From: Bugula neritina
Taxonomy: Eukaryota; Bryozoa; Gymnolaemata; Cheilostomatida; Bugulidae
DNA: 64,000 nucleotides
Direction of reading: 5' to 3'
Assembly (NCBI GenBank): GCA_964035545.1
Contig: OZ037765.1
Span: forward strand, 3,965,698 to 4,029,697
Shown here: positions 10,583 to 22,442 of the stretch, one piece after another
Numbering within the stretch: the first letter of the stretch is position 1
How the letters are laid out: each line of letters starts with the position of its first letter
Notes under the pieces: generated by a model
What the model was told of the DNA's origin: nothing
Database searches by the model: none
Seen by the model: the letters and a program-made list of their open reading frames with translations, nothing else
Program-made: the position numbers and the translations under genes

Positions 10583-11658
10583 ATGTCTTACGACAACAGA
10601 TCGTGGGGTGAGTTAACTATATCTTAATACGAAACTAGATTGCATCGCTCAGCTCTGACTCACTGAGTCAATCGAGCTGGAGATAGGTTAGTGAAATACC
10701 GTAGTAAGAACTCAGTTTGACTTAGAGATTTTTATAATCTCATTGCAATATGGTTCTATCTGACTATTCACTATCATTAATCTCTACGAGGTAACTGAAT
10801 TAGGAGTTGCCAAGCTGTTCAAGCTGACAACACAGCAGTGTACTGTACTAACACTGTTGAAACTTTTCAGATTACACTCGACCCGCTACAACCAGGGTAC
10901 GGGATAGAACACTTCCCGCTCCGTATCCGGAGGACTATGCTAGTAGTGACCGGCCTGAGCCACTACGCCGCCGTTGGCGGTGGGTGTCTCCACAAACCGA
11001 AGAAGAAATAGAAACAGCCTGGGGGTCCAGAGGACGGACGAGATACCAGATCTGTGGTGAAGATTGCGCCTCTCACCGCTCCCTTAAACTACACGTCAAT
11101 GCTCATCTCCTACTGACCTTCTGCCCCTGCGGGTACAATGATGTGTATCCCTACCCCGTCACCAGACACAGAGCGGCGGGCTGTTTCCCTGGAGAAAACT
11201 ATGTGGTCGACGCTAAGCTGTACCCGGAGTTCCTCACATATATACGACCTCTGGTAAAGAAGGCCATGCTACTAGCCGTTCTATCCTCGGGGTTCCAACG
11301 TGTGTTAGACAACGCCCGCCAACAATCCCCGTTGGTGTCTGACCGCCCTCCAATTACATACACCCCCGAGGAAACTACATATCCAGAAGAAGGAGAGATC
11401 TCCCCTACCCCGGCGAAGAGACGGACCAGGTCCCCCAGTCCACCCTTACGCCGCAGACGGACACCGTCCCCCGACCCGGTACGACTAGCCACAGTAGAAG
11501 AACGCCTCCTACGATTACAAGAAGAGTTCACCCAGCTGGCACCAGACCTACTTAACACTACAACAGGACTCTTCCAGCTCAAGGGATCCGTATGCCGTAT
11601 GAAACGGAAACTGCGTACATGCCAAGCCAAGCACCGGCGTGCCCAACAAGGACTCTAG
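10583..11658 (+). CDS. ORF3, spliced zinc-finger accessory protein, copy 1
   Basis: Third ORF between pol and the 3' LTR; I know no assigned function for it. The main exon is 10871-11658, opened by an acceptor (branch-like TACTAAC 10846-10852, then CTTTTCAG ending 10870). A short 5' exon fits at 10583-10607: an ATG just after the pol stop, then donor GTGAGT at 10608. The join is in phase and gives 270 aa. Alternatively, the gag donor at 5131 supplies the start in the same phase. The product has a C2H2 finger (C-x2-C-x12-H-x3-H in copy 2), a second CPC...H...C finger-like site, a basic SR-like stretch (KRRTRSPSPP, RRRRTPSPDP) and a C-terminal coiled-coil-like basic segment. It has no signal peptide or membrane helix, so it is not an envelope protein. 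In this copy the first finger Cys codon is TAC (11044-11046). Confidence 0.75.
10608..10870 (+). other. Candidate intron or acceptor region upstream of ORF3
   Basis: GTGAGT at 10608-10613, TACTAAC at 10846-10852 and TTTTCAG ending at 10870 form a 263-bp intron with consensus signals. The same signals are at 34862-34599 (- strand) in copy 2. No ORF continues through it in the ORF3 frame from the upstream ATG without splicing. Confidence 0.6.
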
Positions 11659-11917
11659 TTAGACTACTCGGAGTACTCCAACTCTGCCTCTCGGGAGAAG
11701 CCCAGATGTCATGTAAATGTTTGACTGCTTAACAGGTTATCCCCTGTCTAACACCACAGCTAGCTAGTATTCCTCGTCTATCTACAGCTGGCCAATTGTA
11801 TGCAACGGATCGTTATAATGACTCTGTCTATTATTATGTCTCTTCCTGTATCTTATGTATTATTTTGTCCACTGATGTATGCAATTACTATTGAATGTTT
11901 TTTTTATATATATATAT

Positions 11918-11948
11918 CAGAAAGATGGCTTTCTGCTGGTGGGGGCGG
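11918..11948 (+). promoter_or_regulatory. Hairpin plus polypurine tract before 3' LTR
   Basis: CAGAAAG (11918-11924) pairs with CTTTCTG (11929-11935) over a 4-nt loop. GGTGGGGGCGG (11938-11948), directly before the LTR, is the purine-rich plus-strand primer site. Both parts are preserved in copy 2 (33530-33560). The span 11659-11917 before it is untranslated sequence with a TATATA run and no other feature I can name. Confidence 0.65.
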
Positions 11949-12254
11949 TGTGGTGGTTCGTGGAACTACCAGCAGCACAACATGTAGGGTCGCGTAATTG
12001 ACCCGGAACAATGGATAGCCAATTAGCGTAGTTGATAGTTAGCAGCAATTGTAGTTTCCCGCTGCTAACTCAGTCGAAGCTAGAGTGTGAAATAGATTAG
12101 ATGTGTAATTTGTTAGAAATAATGTATCGTGTTTTTATAATGTATAGTTGTGTATAAAATATACTCGTTCACTCGACTTAGCCTGGTGCAGTTCTATACT
12201 AGATAAATAGACTCTCTGGATAGCATATCAACCCTAAATCTGGAAATTATAACA
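11949..12254 (+). repeat. 3' LTR, element copy 1
   Basis: 306 bp, same as 4751-5056 except one base. It is followed by the target duplication CTAT (12255-12258). Confidence 0.93.
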
Positions 12255-13202
12255 CTATGACTGTGCCCAAACTAGTGGGCGTGGTTTAGCCTAACGCTAC
12301 CTTGGCCCAGTACTCGTTATTTTTATGTTGCGTAGGAATTTAATTCGCGCACGCTCGTAAAAGTTACAGCGTGCCAAATGCATCATTTTTTTAAATAAGA
12401 CCGTCTGCATCCCCTCCCCAAAGCGATTTATTAAGCCTTCGACATTTTCAAAGAAATGCCATCATCATCATGGGCTTATGGTTCGTTAGTTTCGAAAAGG
12501 CATTGAACTAAAACGTCCTTTTCTTTCAATCATCAATGATAGGCTATAGGTTAACAATAACTATTACTTTTGAAAAGTCTTAGCCTATTACTCAGGGCAG
12601 TCTCCGAAAGATAATATTCATTTTCAAAATAATCTTAGTGAAAGGTAGCCAGTTTTGAAAGTAGACAAATTAGAATTAAATGACACTCACACTGGCAAAG
12701 CTTGAAGTTTATAAATAATCAATTAATTCGAGTTTCAAAGTGACTGATACTGGGCAGAAATACAAGTACGCATAAATATTGTAATTAATATTATCATTTA
12801 TTTATAACTTGTATGATATTCATATTGATATTCAACATTTAGATAACGGCTAAAACTAAAAGTAACTCACTCGCTAGGACTCAGTGGGACTAATTATAAT
12901 AGCAAGAGCAAATACTAATGAAGTAATATAATACTTAATACTAATAGTAATACTAATACTATGTTCATAGGCATCCACATACTTATAGTGATAATCATAA
13001 TACTATGAAGTATAGTACTAGTAGTAACACAATAACTTGTGGTTGTAGTTATACACCTACACTTACAGTGAGTGTAATATTAAGTCTAATAGTAATAGTC
13101 ATAGCCCATGGGCATAGCCATCAGTATCACTATGTATTAGACTTAATCTGAAAATAACTAAAACTTAGTATTAGTAATAGTTTTATGGATTAGTCTAACA
13201 CT

Positions 13203-13313
13203 AACGTGTATTGGACTGAAACTGAAAATGACTACAACTATCACTATTAGTATTAGACTAATCTATATTACTAATACTACTAATACATTTTCAGTTTCAA
13301 TCCAATACATGTT
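13203..13313. repeat. Inverted repeat in spacer upstream of gene B
   Basis: Arms of 28 bp at 13203-13230 and 13286-13313 (GTATTGGACTGAAACTG and its complement) surround a TAC/TAG-rich centre. The same structure is upstream of gene C at 40926-41036. It may be part of a small non-autonomous element; element copy 2 is inserted next to the homologous region. Confidence 0.6.
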
Positions 13314-13745
13314 AACATATAGCACTATTACCTATCACCTATGTTAATTTATGGCTGTATTACTATGTAATAGTAATAGTAATATATAGTATATGTAATA
13401 ATTAATTATAATTATGATACAATAGAAAGTCTGCTTGAGCTGAACTTGGATGGTTTTTGTTTCATGTCTGATTTATAGTAAGTGAACGATTATTTATATG
13501 CCTAGTCATTAGTCTTTTACTGAAAATAATATTAAATAATATAATATAGGTACATATAGTTAAATATATATAATACATAGTGATAATATATGAACTATCT
13601 ACTTATCTATTTCTACAGTATATCATTCGGAGCACATTTGAAAATAACAAAGGGGCTGATAGGTTGCAGTGCTTTTACATTTAATGTAATTAGCTTTACT
13701 TTTTTATTCGTGTTGAAAATCTTCATATGTTTTTCTAGGTTGGGT

Positions 13746-13751
13746 TATAAA
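13746..13751 (+). promoter_or_regulatory. Possible TATA box of gene B
   Basis: TATAAA lies 40 nt before the ATG, conserved before gene C at 41488-41493. That would leave a leader of only about 10-15 nt. An acceptor-like TTTTTCTAG immediately upstream offers the alternative that this is the start of a 5' UTR exon. Confidence 0.3.
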
Positions 13752-13790
13752 CTGAGACACTATTGTTAGTGGCTCTAATATTCTGGTGAA

Positions 13791-16700
13791 ATGGTGCTGC
13801 TGAAGTTGCAAGTAGCTGTATTTGTGTTAGCAACTGTTGATGGTGAGTGACTTCTTGATTATTATTTTAGCTGCAGTTCAATAATTTCTAACTGTAGGTT
13901 TGATTAATTGTGCAAATACATATTTTAATGTAGTTGACTGTATTCAGCACAGCATTCTATATATAAAAGCTGATGCTGATGTGAATACTTATGCCAAATA
14001 AACTGCCTTCAATGATAGCCTTACATCACTTACATCATAATTTTGCTGGTTGATAAGACATACAGCTGCCTGTTATAGACATTACTGCTAGTTCCCTATA
14101 ATACAAGAATGTCTCTAACTTCCTCTTACTATTCATTATGTTCTTGTTTGTTTAGTAAATGGCACACTTGATATACCCTTTGTTGAACGTATTTCAGCAT
14201 ACACTCAATCCTTTCATTTGCTAGCTGCAGTATTGTGAGCTGCTCCCTTCATATTGTGTAGTCAATAAAACTGCATTTGATAATTTATTCACTGGAACTA
14301 TTTTAGCAATCTTTTCTTTTTACTTCCCTCTTGAAGTTTCTTCGAGAAATCAGTTCTTTGTTATGGATTATATATGCACTCAAAATTTGAATTTTTTGTG
14401 AAGATGTTAAATGTATTTAATTGACCGCCATTCAAGTATGAGTATTTTTTCTAAGAATAGAGCTCAGTGAAAAGTATGTGATTTGTTAGTTAAATTTATT
14501 CTCACTATAAACAAGCAATTTTGTCATTTGCTATTTGCAGCAACAGTACTACTTCTCTCTTTAAATCTGTTCAAGAACCTAACCATTAAAAGCTTTCTAT
14601 TTAAATTTATTGAAGTAAGAATATTGTCACTTTGATAGCTTAGCCATGTTTGCTGAGAATAGTAGAAACTAGAGAGAAATCTCGATAACTGAATTTAGAG
14701 GTTGACTCCTCAACTTAGGAAAGTCCTTTAGTATTTTGAGTTTCTTAGCTTCTTTGTTGTAAATCCAGGGTAATAATATATTACCATCAGTAAACTAAGA
14801 TCTCCCACACTCTTGTTTTTTGTTTGTCTGGAGAATTCTTATGGAGAAGCATTGTCTATTTGTATTTTTACTATGTTTTATGTTAAACAAAACTTTACCT
14901 TATTGTTCCAATTTTTAGCTTTAACCTGTGACTGGACATCAGGTGTGGGTAGACTAGATCCTTACATAACATCTGGTAGTATAAAGACTCTCTCTGTAAC
15001 CAGTGAAGATGAGTGTAGAGCTCAGTGTATGCAGCAGACATCATTTATATGTGCCTCAATAAACTACAGAGCTGATGATGGAGACTGTCAACTGTTAGCA
15101 GAGAATACTCAGACTGCTACTATTAGTAGTTCTGATAGTCTGTGGAGATACTCTGTTAGACCAGACTGCGCTGGTGAGTATAGAATAATATTGAAGTTTA
15201 GATGAAAGTGCAGACTAGTTATATACTAGACTATTACTCTAAATTCTAAAATTTAATCGATGAGCTCCCAATCTCCAGTGATCTGGGTACAACGGAAAAT
15301 TTTGAGGGGAATTCTCTGTTCATTCACAATAATTATTATTCATGTTTTCTCAATAATTTGTATATAATTTACTATACCATGCACATTAACACCATAATAT
15401 TACACATTGACTTGGAGGTGGTACTTGAAACTTTAGTGTGATTGAAGAAGGTACATAGGCTAAATAGTTTTAGAACCAGTGCTTTAGATGGTGAAAAAGG
15501 AATTGTGGGTAATTAATATTTTACTAGTATATAATTTCTATGATTTCCTCAATTTTTTTAAAGTTTAAGTTATTTTCTGTCATTGCCACAGAGTAGGCTA
15601 AATGAGTTATTATATACTGCACATAATATGTTGCTTTGTTTTCTAATTTAACTGGCTAAAGCTAGAGTTGAAATTATAAATAGAAATAACTTTTATCTGA
15701 TGCAGTATAATATGCAGTCCGGAAAGTTGTGAAATATACGCAGTGTATAAGATATTTTATGCAAATGCAATGGGAAATTGGTTCTAACAAATGTGAGACA
15801 GGCCTATGTCTAACTTTAAGGAAAGGCAACCATAAAATTCACAGCAAGTTTTTGCACTAGTTGAAGAGTAATTACTAGTAATTGATTTTTTTTCATCTTT
15901 GCTTATCTATTTGTAAGTGTAATTCTTCCCTTGTTTTTCTTCTGTTCTGTGACACCAAGCATCTAACAAGCAATTATTATTTGTTCTGGAAGTTTCCTAA
16001 CAATTTACAATGATTAGCTCCAAGAATGTGCCAAGTGAAAGCCTGTTTTCAAATTTGTTTGTTGGAGCCTCACGTTCTGTAAAACTTGAATATTAAAGTT
16101 CTTATTTGACAACTTCGTCTAACATTTGCCCAATTTTGGAGACTTTGCTTCATTAATATTTTCTCACCAGGTGTATTCTTTAAATATAAGAGTTTGCATG
16201 GTGGTTGCAAGCTCCTGCAGTTGTGTAATTTACTTTTACTAATTATGTTTTTAGTCACTGTAAGCTTACATATTGTATTTTTCACAGGAATATGGCAGCC
16301 ATGGACAGCTACTAGAGGTTACTATCTAAACATTGGAGTACAGAAGTACAACCAGAAAAGTACATCAGACCTCAGAGACTGTATGAGTTTCTGTTTACAA
16401 GATGAAGACATCAGTTATAACTGTAGTTCTATAGTGAAGTCAGTGAGTGGAGATCAATGTGAGATTATCAACAAGAGATCAGATGATGCTGGAGTGACAT
16501 CAGATCAGCATACAGACTACCAGTACTTTAACCTCCCTCTCTGGTATTCAGGTATGTGCAAATATTTTTGATATTTGATTTGTTTAGGAGCTATATTTAA
16601 CTAATACTTTATGTTATTAACATCAAAGCAATTTAAATTTTCCTTCTTTCAATATAACTAATGAAGCTGCACATGTATCGTTCAATAGAAATTTATATAT

Positions 16701-19700
16701 ATCTAGTATGTCGAGAATACAAGAGGAGGGGTTATGGCCCTTCGCATCATAAAATTAAATAGAGTAGTGTGTGAATTCTACTACTAGATAGACTAACCAT
16801 ATGTGAAAAGTCTAAGTCACAGAATGTATTATTGTAAAGTATTATTTTATCACAACAGCTGAAATTGAAACTCTAATATTTACCTTTACAATATTTGATA
16901 TATGTTATTTGGAACTTCACTTTTAGTAGAGTTATTTATTAGCTAAGAAGAGATCATATTCTGTTTTAATTTATGGAAAGTTAGGTTTGTATGTGACGTG
17001 AAAATACTTCACGAGACTAGTCACCTTGAATACATGGTCAGAGATTCTCTGATATAGCATCTGCTTTTCTTTCTGTCTAGTTTTATATTCATTATATTTT
17101 AATATTTTATTCTAGTTTTTGTTCTTCAGATAACTCTGACAGTACAACCAACACAGAGATAAAAAATTATGGATCAGCTGGAACTGCTTTCATATTACTC
17201 TTCAACTACAAGATAGAAGCAGACGGATATTTAGTTGGCTGGAAGTATATGATTGGTCATTCTACTGACTACTGTGACTCATACGCTGCTATCTGGAGAC
17301 AGACAGGAGAAGGTAACTCTGCTGTATTCAATCTGATTACAGAAACTTTACTCACACCTGAAGATACATCTACAGGAGGAATCAGATTTCAGTTTGTACA
17401 GAACTCCACAGAAGTAGTTAGAAAAGGAGACTTTCTTGCTCTGTATGTAGAAGACTTGAGTAAGTCTGGTTGTAGGGGTAACCTCGTCTCATTTATACCA
17501 AGTAGGTCAGGAGATCCTCCTGCATATATACGTAGTAGGAATCCTAACAGAGACAGAGTAGACAGACTCACACCTTCAGATGTTTTCACACAAACTCGAG
17601 GAGTAGCACTGAGAGTCTACATAGCAGGTAATTATATTCCGCTGATGTAATGAGCTGTTGTGCGTTGACTAATAACTACTGCACAGCTGTAGCTGTTTTT
17701 AGTCTGTTTTGATGTAAATTTTGCTCACAATTGACCATCTCTCAGCTACTTGTGCTCATTATTTGTAATCAGCAGCTGGGTATGGAGATTATTTCATTGC
17801 AGCTGTTTAAATGCGGATTAATCTTGTGCTTCCAGGCCTGGAAGTGCGACCCAAAATGAGTAACAAGCTGTAGACTACAGTGAATTGATAGCGAATGCTG
17901 CCACTTGTTCTCTCTAGTATATAGTATACGGTTTTGATGAATATCACAGCTATTCATACTCGGCAGCTGTTGGGATCATATCACAATTGCTATTATAACA
18001 TACTTTTCTGTACACAATGTTATTTTTCTGTCGGAGGAAAGCAGTAATCAAAGTTTAGTTGATAGAGCTTTAAGTTTTTTATTTACACTGAAAGTTGATG
18101 TGGTTAAAAGGTTCCTACTTCCAGCTGCATTTTCAAACTGCTTGAAACCAAAACTCCAAGTCTTCCAATTGCAAGCAAACCAAGTGTTTATAGCAGTTAG
18201 AAACACTTTATATTTATTTGTAAATACTTGTATTATTTATCTAATTACACTCAGTAGTTTTGTGTTTCTTATGAGTTCTGATTTTGTTTGATGCCTTTGC
18301 AGTAATTCTTCTTACAAAACCTGTTGACCCATAGAGGCTCATTTTTTCTGTGCGTTATGAGTCACTAAAGATTTATGATATGCTTGCTTATTCAGTTATT
18401 TATTGAGTTTTGCTTTTATTCTATCCATATTTAAATGTCGGTCCAAAGCTGTATCATTTTACATAAACTAGTAGTCTACGCATTATCTTTTTAATATTTT
18501 CTGCCATATTGTAGCTTTTTAATATAGTGTTTGCAAAAAGATGTTTTTAATTACTCGTCCTGTAAACATACTTCCTAGGAAAATTTTAAGTTGTTGGTGC
18601 CAGAGTTGGCCATTTCTTCTCAAAGGTGTGTAAAAAAAAACTGCCCGAAAAAAATTCTGTTCAATTCAAATTTAAATATGTATTTTTTTTTTCAAGTTTG
18701 CCATATAAAATACTTGTAAGCGTGGAGAATAGTCAGCTGTTCACTACTCTAAATGTTGACAGGAAATTTATTTCTAGTAGTACTTGCAACAATTTCTAGT
18801 ATTTAATATCAGTTCACTTAGATTTTAGGAAAAATAGAAATTGTACTAGCTTTTTAGTGGTATATCTTGAAAGTTATTTAGTTTTAAATGAAAGTTTGGA
18901 ATGAAGTCAAAATATTTTTATTGTTTGAGAAATCTGAAATCACAATGAATGTATAACTCTAAAACATGGGAGATTATTATTCACAGTTATTTTATATGTT
19001 TTAGAAATTCTAAAGCTGTCTGGAGACCCAGTATCTTCTCACACAGATGTGTCACCAGGAGAAGTAAGAATTACATGGGAATTCCCAGCTACTGTACCCA
19101 ATCAGGAGCTCACAACTACTCATTTTAAAATAGAATGTTCAGACAACTCCAACTTCAACACAATAATAAGCTCTAAATTAGTTTCTATAGACTCCAGAGA
19201 GACTGTGATTAGTAATCTGAATATACAACAACCTTATTATGCTAGAGTATCTACTGTGAGGAATTATAATGGTGAAGAGTTAATACAAGATGTCTCTACA
19301 ATCAGCTCTCTATTCTGTGCAGGTATGAGTATTTGTCGAAAAATGTATAAAATATAACTGGCTATAATGTATTGTCCACAATTCAAGTTAATTAGGGTAC
19401 TTGATTTGCTAAAGTTATTGATTCGACTCAACTTGATTTGAAAAATTGGATTTCAACTTAGCTCTGACTTTTAGTCATTAATATATCCTGAATTATGTTC
19501 CCTGTATCTCAAATTTTAGTTTCTGTTACATCTACTAATACTATGGTGATACTCTATATTATTCTATTGAGATCATATTATAACTAACTAATTATGTAAC
19601 TATATTCCCGTATGTCATAGAAAGAGGTAAATTAACACCTGGAGATGTTATCATAACAGAAAGTGAAATTCTGAAACCAGAAGAAGATAGAATGTTTACT

Positions 19701-22442
19701 GTGTCTGTACCTTCACTAGTAAGTTTATATTTTTATCTTTTTATTTATATTTTGCTTAGGAATATAATATATTAATGTAGAAAGATATTTTGAGTAGTGT
19801 TGCTAGTACTTATGAATACAGAGTAGGAATAGAACCTGTATTTATCTGGTAGGTCTGTTCTACACCAGCTTTCCTGTTCATAGTTTATTTACATCAATAT
19901 TGAATATACTCAGCAGTAAACTTCTGCTAAATTAATTAATTAACTTAATTATTTAAACTTATTCACTTGTAACAGGAAGCTGATGACTGTGTATCCAGTG
20001 TTACATTAACTTATGGAAGTGGACAATTATCCAATCAGATAAAGACAGGACCATGGACTTTCACTAAACAGCAAGGTGTGACCTTTGAACTGGTTATTAA
20101 AGTAGTACTACTAGATGGACATGAGAATATAATATGGCAAGAAGGATACACAACTAGTAAAGGTGAGTAGAAGTTGTTATTTCAAGTATGTATAGTGTCA
20201 TGTGGAGATAACTCTACTTTTGTTGATTACCTATATTGTGTGTGTGTTTCTTGTATTAGGAAGATGTGGGCCATATTACTCTGTTCTGTGCTGATAGGGG
20301 GGGGGGGACAAACCCTGTAACAGCTGCTGTACACTAACATACTATATTTGTAGCACCCAACTCACCAGAAGGGCTGACGGTTGACACCAGAACTTCTACT
20401 TCAGTTACCATCTCCTGGTCTTCAGTAGATTATTCAGATAAGATCTACTCTATTCAACAGTATCAGGTGGGTGCTAGAGCATGATAGGTAGTCAGCTTTT
20501 TAATTTGCTGTCAAATGTAACGTCAGGTTTTAAATTCATGGAATATCATTAGATTGTAGTGGAACTATCAATACAATGCTAAAGATATTTAAAACATAGG
20601 TCAAAGTAACTGGCTATTTTTATATGTAATCTTTAACATAAGCTATTATTATGGAATCCAATTTTTTACAGAATGTAGATTCTTTCTAAATCTTTCAATA
20701 TGAGTAAGAATTTCGTAGTTTATGGGTTGTATCATACACGTGCCCCTGCAAGTTACCAGGCATCTAATATTTCCTTATTAAAATTGAGTTGTGTTGAATT
20801 ACAAGGCTGCTGTCACATTTATATCATTAATATCTCTAGTTATATAACCAATAATTACTGACCATATTTATTGCAGTTTTGACACCTAGAATAAAAAATT
20901 GTTACAAAATCTATATTTTTCTTACAATTAGATTTTACTGCAGGTTCTTTTTTTCCTTTTTCTTATAGGTTGAACTTACAATTATGCAAAGGCCAGAAGT
21001 TAAATTCAGCTTTTAAACTTCGGTTTTAGATGCCAAGTTAACTTACTAAACTTTGTGGGGGCGTGGCTCTATGCTCCATAACTTACCTGCATATTACCTT
21101 GTTTAACCTGATAATCACCTCTGCAGCATTGTACACAATATTCGGCGTAGTTCACTCTGTATTATATGCTCATTATTATAATTAAGGGCGTTAAGTATCA
21201 GCTTGCTGGTGGCTGAATCCCTCTATGATATTTATTTAGATAAAATGTTACAAGAAAGGGCATCTTGATATATTTTAGAGTAAAAGTTGTGCTGATAATT
21301 TTGTGAAAATTACCAGGCGTATACTACTTTATTTAACATCATAATTTCCCATGCAAGTTGTGCTCCTGGTTTACTAGTCCTCGTTCATTCCTTACACAGT
21401 AATATATCCTTGGCATTCCCATTATTTTTAGATTATTCTCCTGCGATAAGAATGTGCTTTTTCCTATTCAAATTTGTTTAAGGAGGGTATCTCCCTATAT
21501 AAAGATATTTGATACAAAAATTGGAATGATATTTGCTTTATATAATACTGTTGTAATGTACAATCACCGGTTACAGGTAACATGCATCACAACCAACAAC
21601 ACCTTTAATGATAGCACGACAGTAAACTCAGTGAGTTACTATAACACACCTGACTCTTCTACCACCTCTCTAACTATAGAATCACTCTATAGTCAAGTAG
21701 AATACAACTGTACAGTTAAAGCTCTTCTGTCTGAAAATGAGTTTGGAGAAAGTTCTAGAGAAGTTGTGTTCTGGACTAAACCTGAAGGTAGGTAACTTTA
21801 AAGCCACAAAACTTTGGAAAGATTTCAATGCAGTTTTTAACTTTTGGCCCAACATATTTCGGTTTTGACAGCCAGTGTTAGAAACCGATTTTTTAGCAAG
21901 AGCTGCAAAAACATTTCAATGCAGTTTATTTTAACTTTTGGCCCAATACATATGGGTTTTGATAGCTAGTGTTAAAAACATATTCAATAGTCTGCAAAAG
22001 CTTTAGTTAGTTGGGAGAAGATGTCATTAGTTATCAATATAACCAATAAACAATAATTATGTTATTTTAGAGCCAGTGTTGACATACAGCAATGACACTG
22101 ACATAGCCACCCCAACAGAGGAAACCATTACAGTACCTCTACCAAACATCACTTCATCTGGATATGACTCCATGGTTATTGTTGTTGAAAAGTTGTCATC
22201 CAGGAAAAAGAGATCCATTACTGTAGATAGCATAGACAATGTGACTGTTTATATAACAGCATCATTTCCTGTTACCAACTACTCATCCTCACTTAGTGTT
22301 GGTGATAACCAGACATATGGTGGATACTGGAACAGACCTCTAGGCAACCAATACTCATATCACATTGCTGTTGGATTCAAGGCTAAGACTGAAGATGATG
22401 TTTTAAAGCTTACCACTATTCCTGGTGCAGAGTCTGTAAGAT
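13791..22442 (+). other. Gene B ectodomain (exons 1-10)
   Basis: Residues 1-18 are a hydrophobic signal peptide (MVLLKLQVAVFVLATVDA). Exons 2 and 3 (about 18-190) each encode a Cys-rich PAN/apple-like module (CRAQCMQQTSFICASINYR; DCMSFCLQDEDISYNCSS). Exon 4 (191-356) is one 166-aa module I do not recognise (GYLVGWKYMIGHSTDYCDSY; RGVALRVYIAG). Exon 5 (357-462) and exons 8-9 (558-665) look like fibronectin type III; exons 6-7 may be a divergent beta-sandwich. Exon 10 (666-789) has a furin-type site, RKKR at 710-713, and a YWNRPL/IAVGFKAK segment like the membrane-proximal region of other RPTPs. PAN modules with FN3 in an RPTP are unusual to my knowledge. Confidence 0.7.

Larger units (their letters stand above)
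4751..12254 (+). mobile_element. Ty3/Gypsy LTR retrotransposon, copy 1 (gag, -1 pol, zinc-finger ORF3)
   Basis: A full-length LTR retroelement with TG...CA ends and 306-bp LTRs (4751-5056, 11949-12254) that differ at one position by eye (C/T in GTGTAAYTTG). The target duplication is CTAT (4747-4750 and 12255-12258); the uninterrupted site is visible at 32486-32489. Order: LTR, tRNA-Leu primer site, gag, pol in the -1 frame (protease, RT, RNase H, integrase), ORF3, hairpin plus polypurine tract, LTR. Integrase after RNase H places it in Ty3/Gypsy (Metaviridae), and the single LTR difference indicates a recent insertion. This copy is damaged: a TAG at 8405-8407 in pol and a Cys-to-Tyr change in ORF3. 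The same family is at 33224-40719 on the other strand. It is visibly more GC-rich than the host DNA. Confidence 0.95.
12255..13790. other. Spacer upstream of gene B
   Basis: No gene is seen. From 12259 to about 12720 the sequence is almost identical by eye to 32490-32950 and 63331-63790, more alike than the introns of the flanking genes. From about 12895 to 13400 it is a low-complexity TAATAC/TAGTAA region with nested inverted repeats. The last 250 bp lead to the gene B start, with a TATAAA and a TTTTTCTAG/G acceptor-like site near 13739. Confidence 0.7.

Noticed and set aside
10395-10616. 73-aa ORF over the pol 3' end as first exon of ORF3
   Set aside because: Its phase at donor 10608 does not match the ORF3 frame; the short ATG exon at 10583 does.
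10984-11658. ORF3 as an envelope gene
   Set aside because: No signal peptide, glycosylated ectodomain or membrane helix; zinc-finger and basic segments instead.
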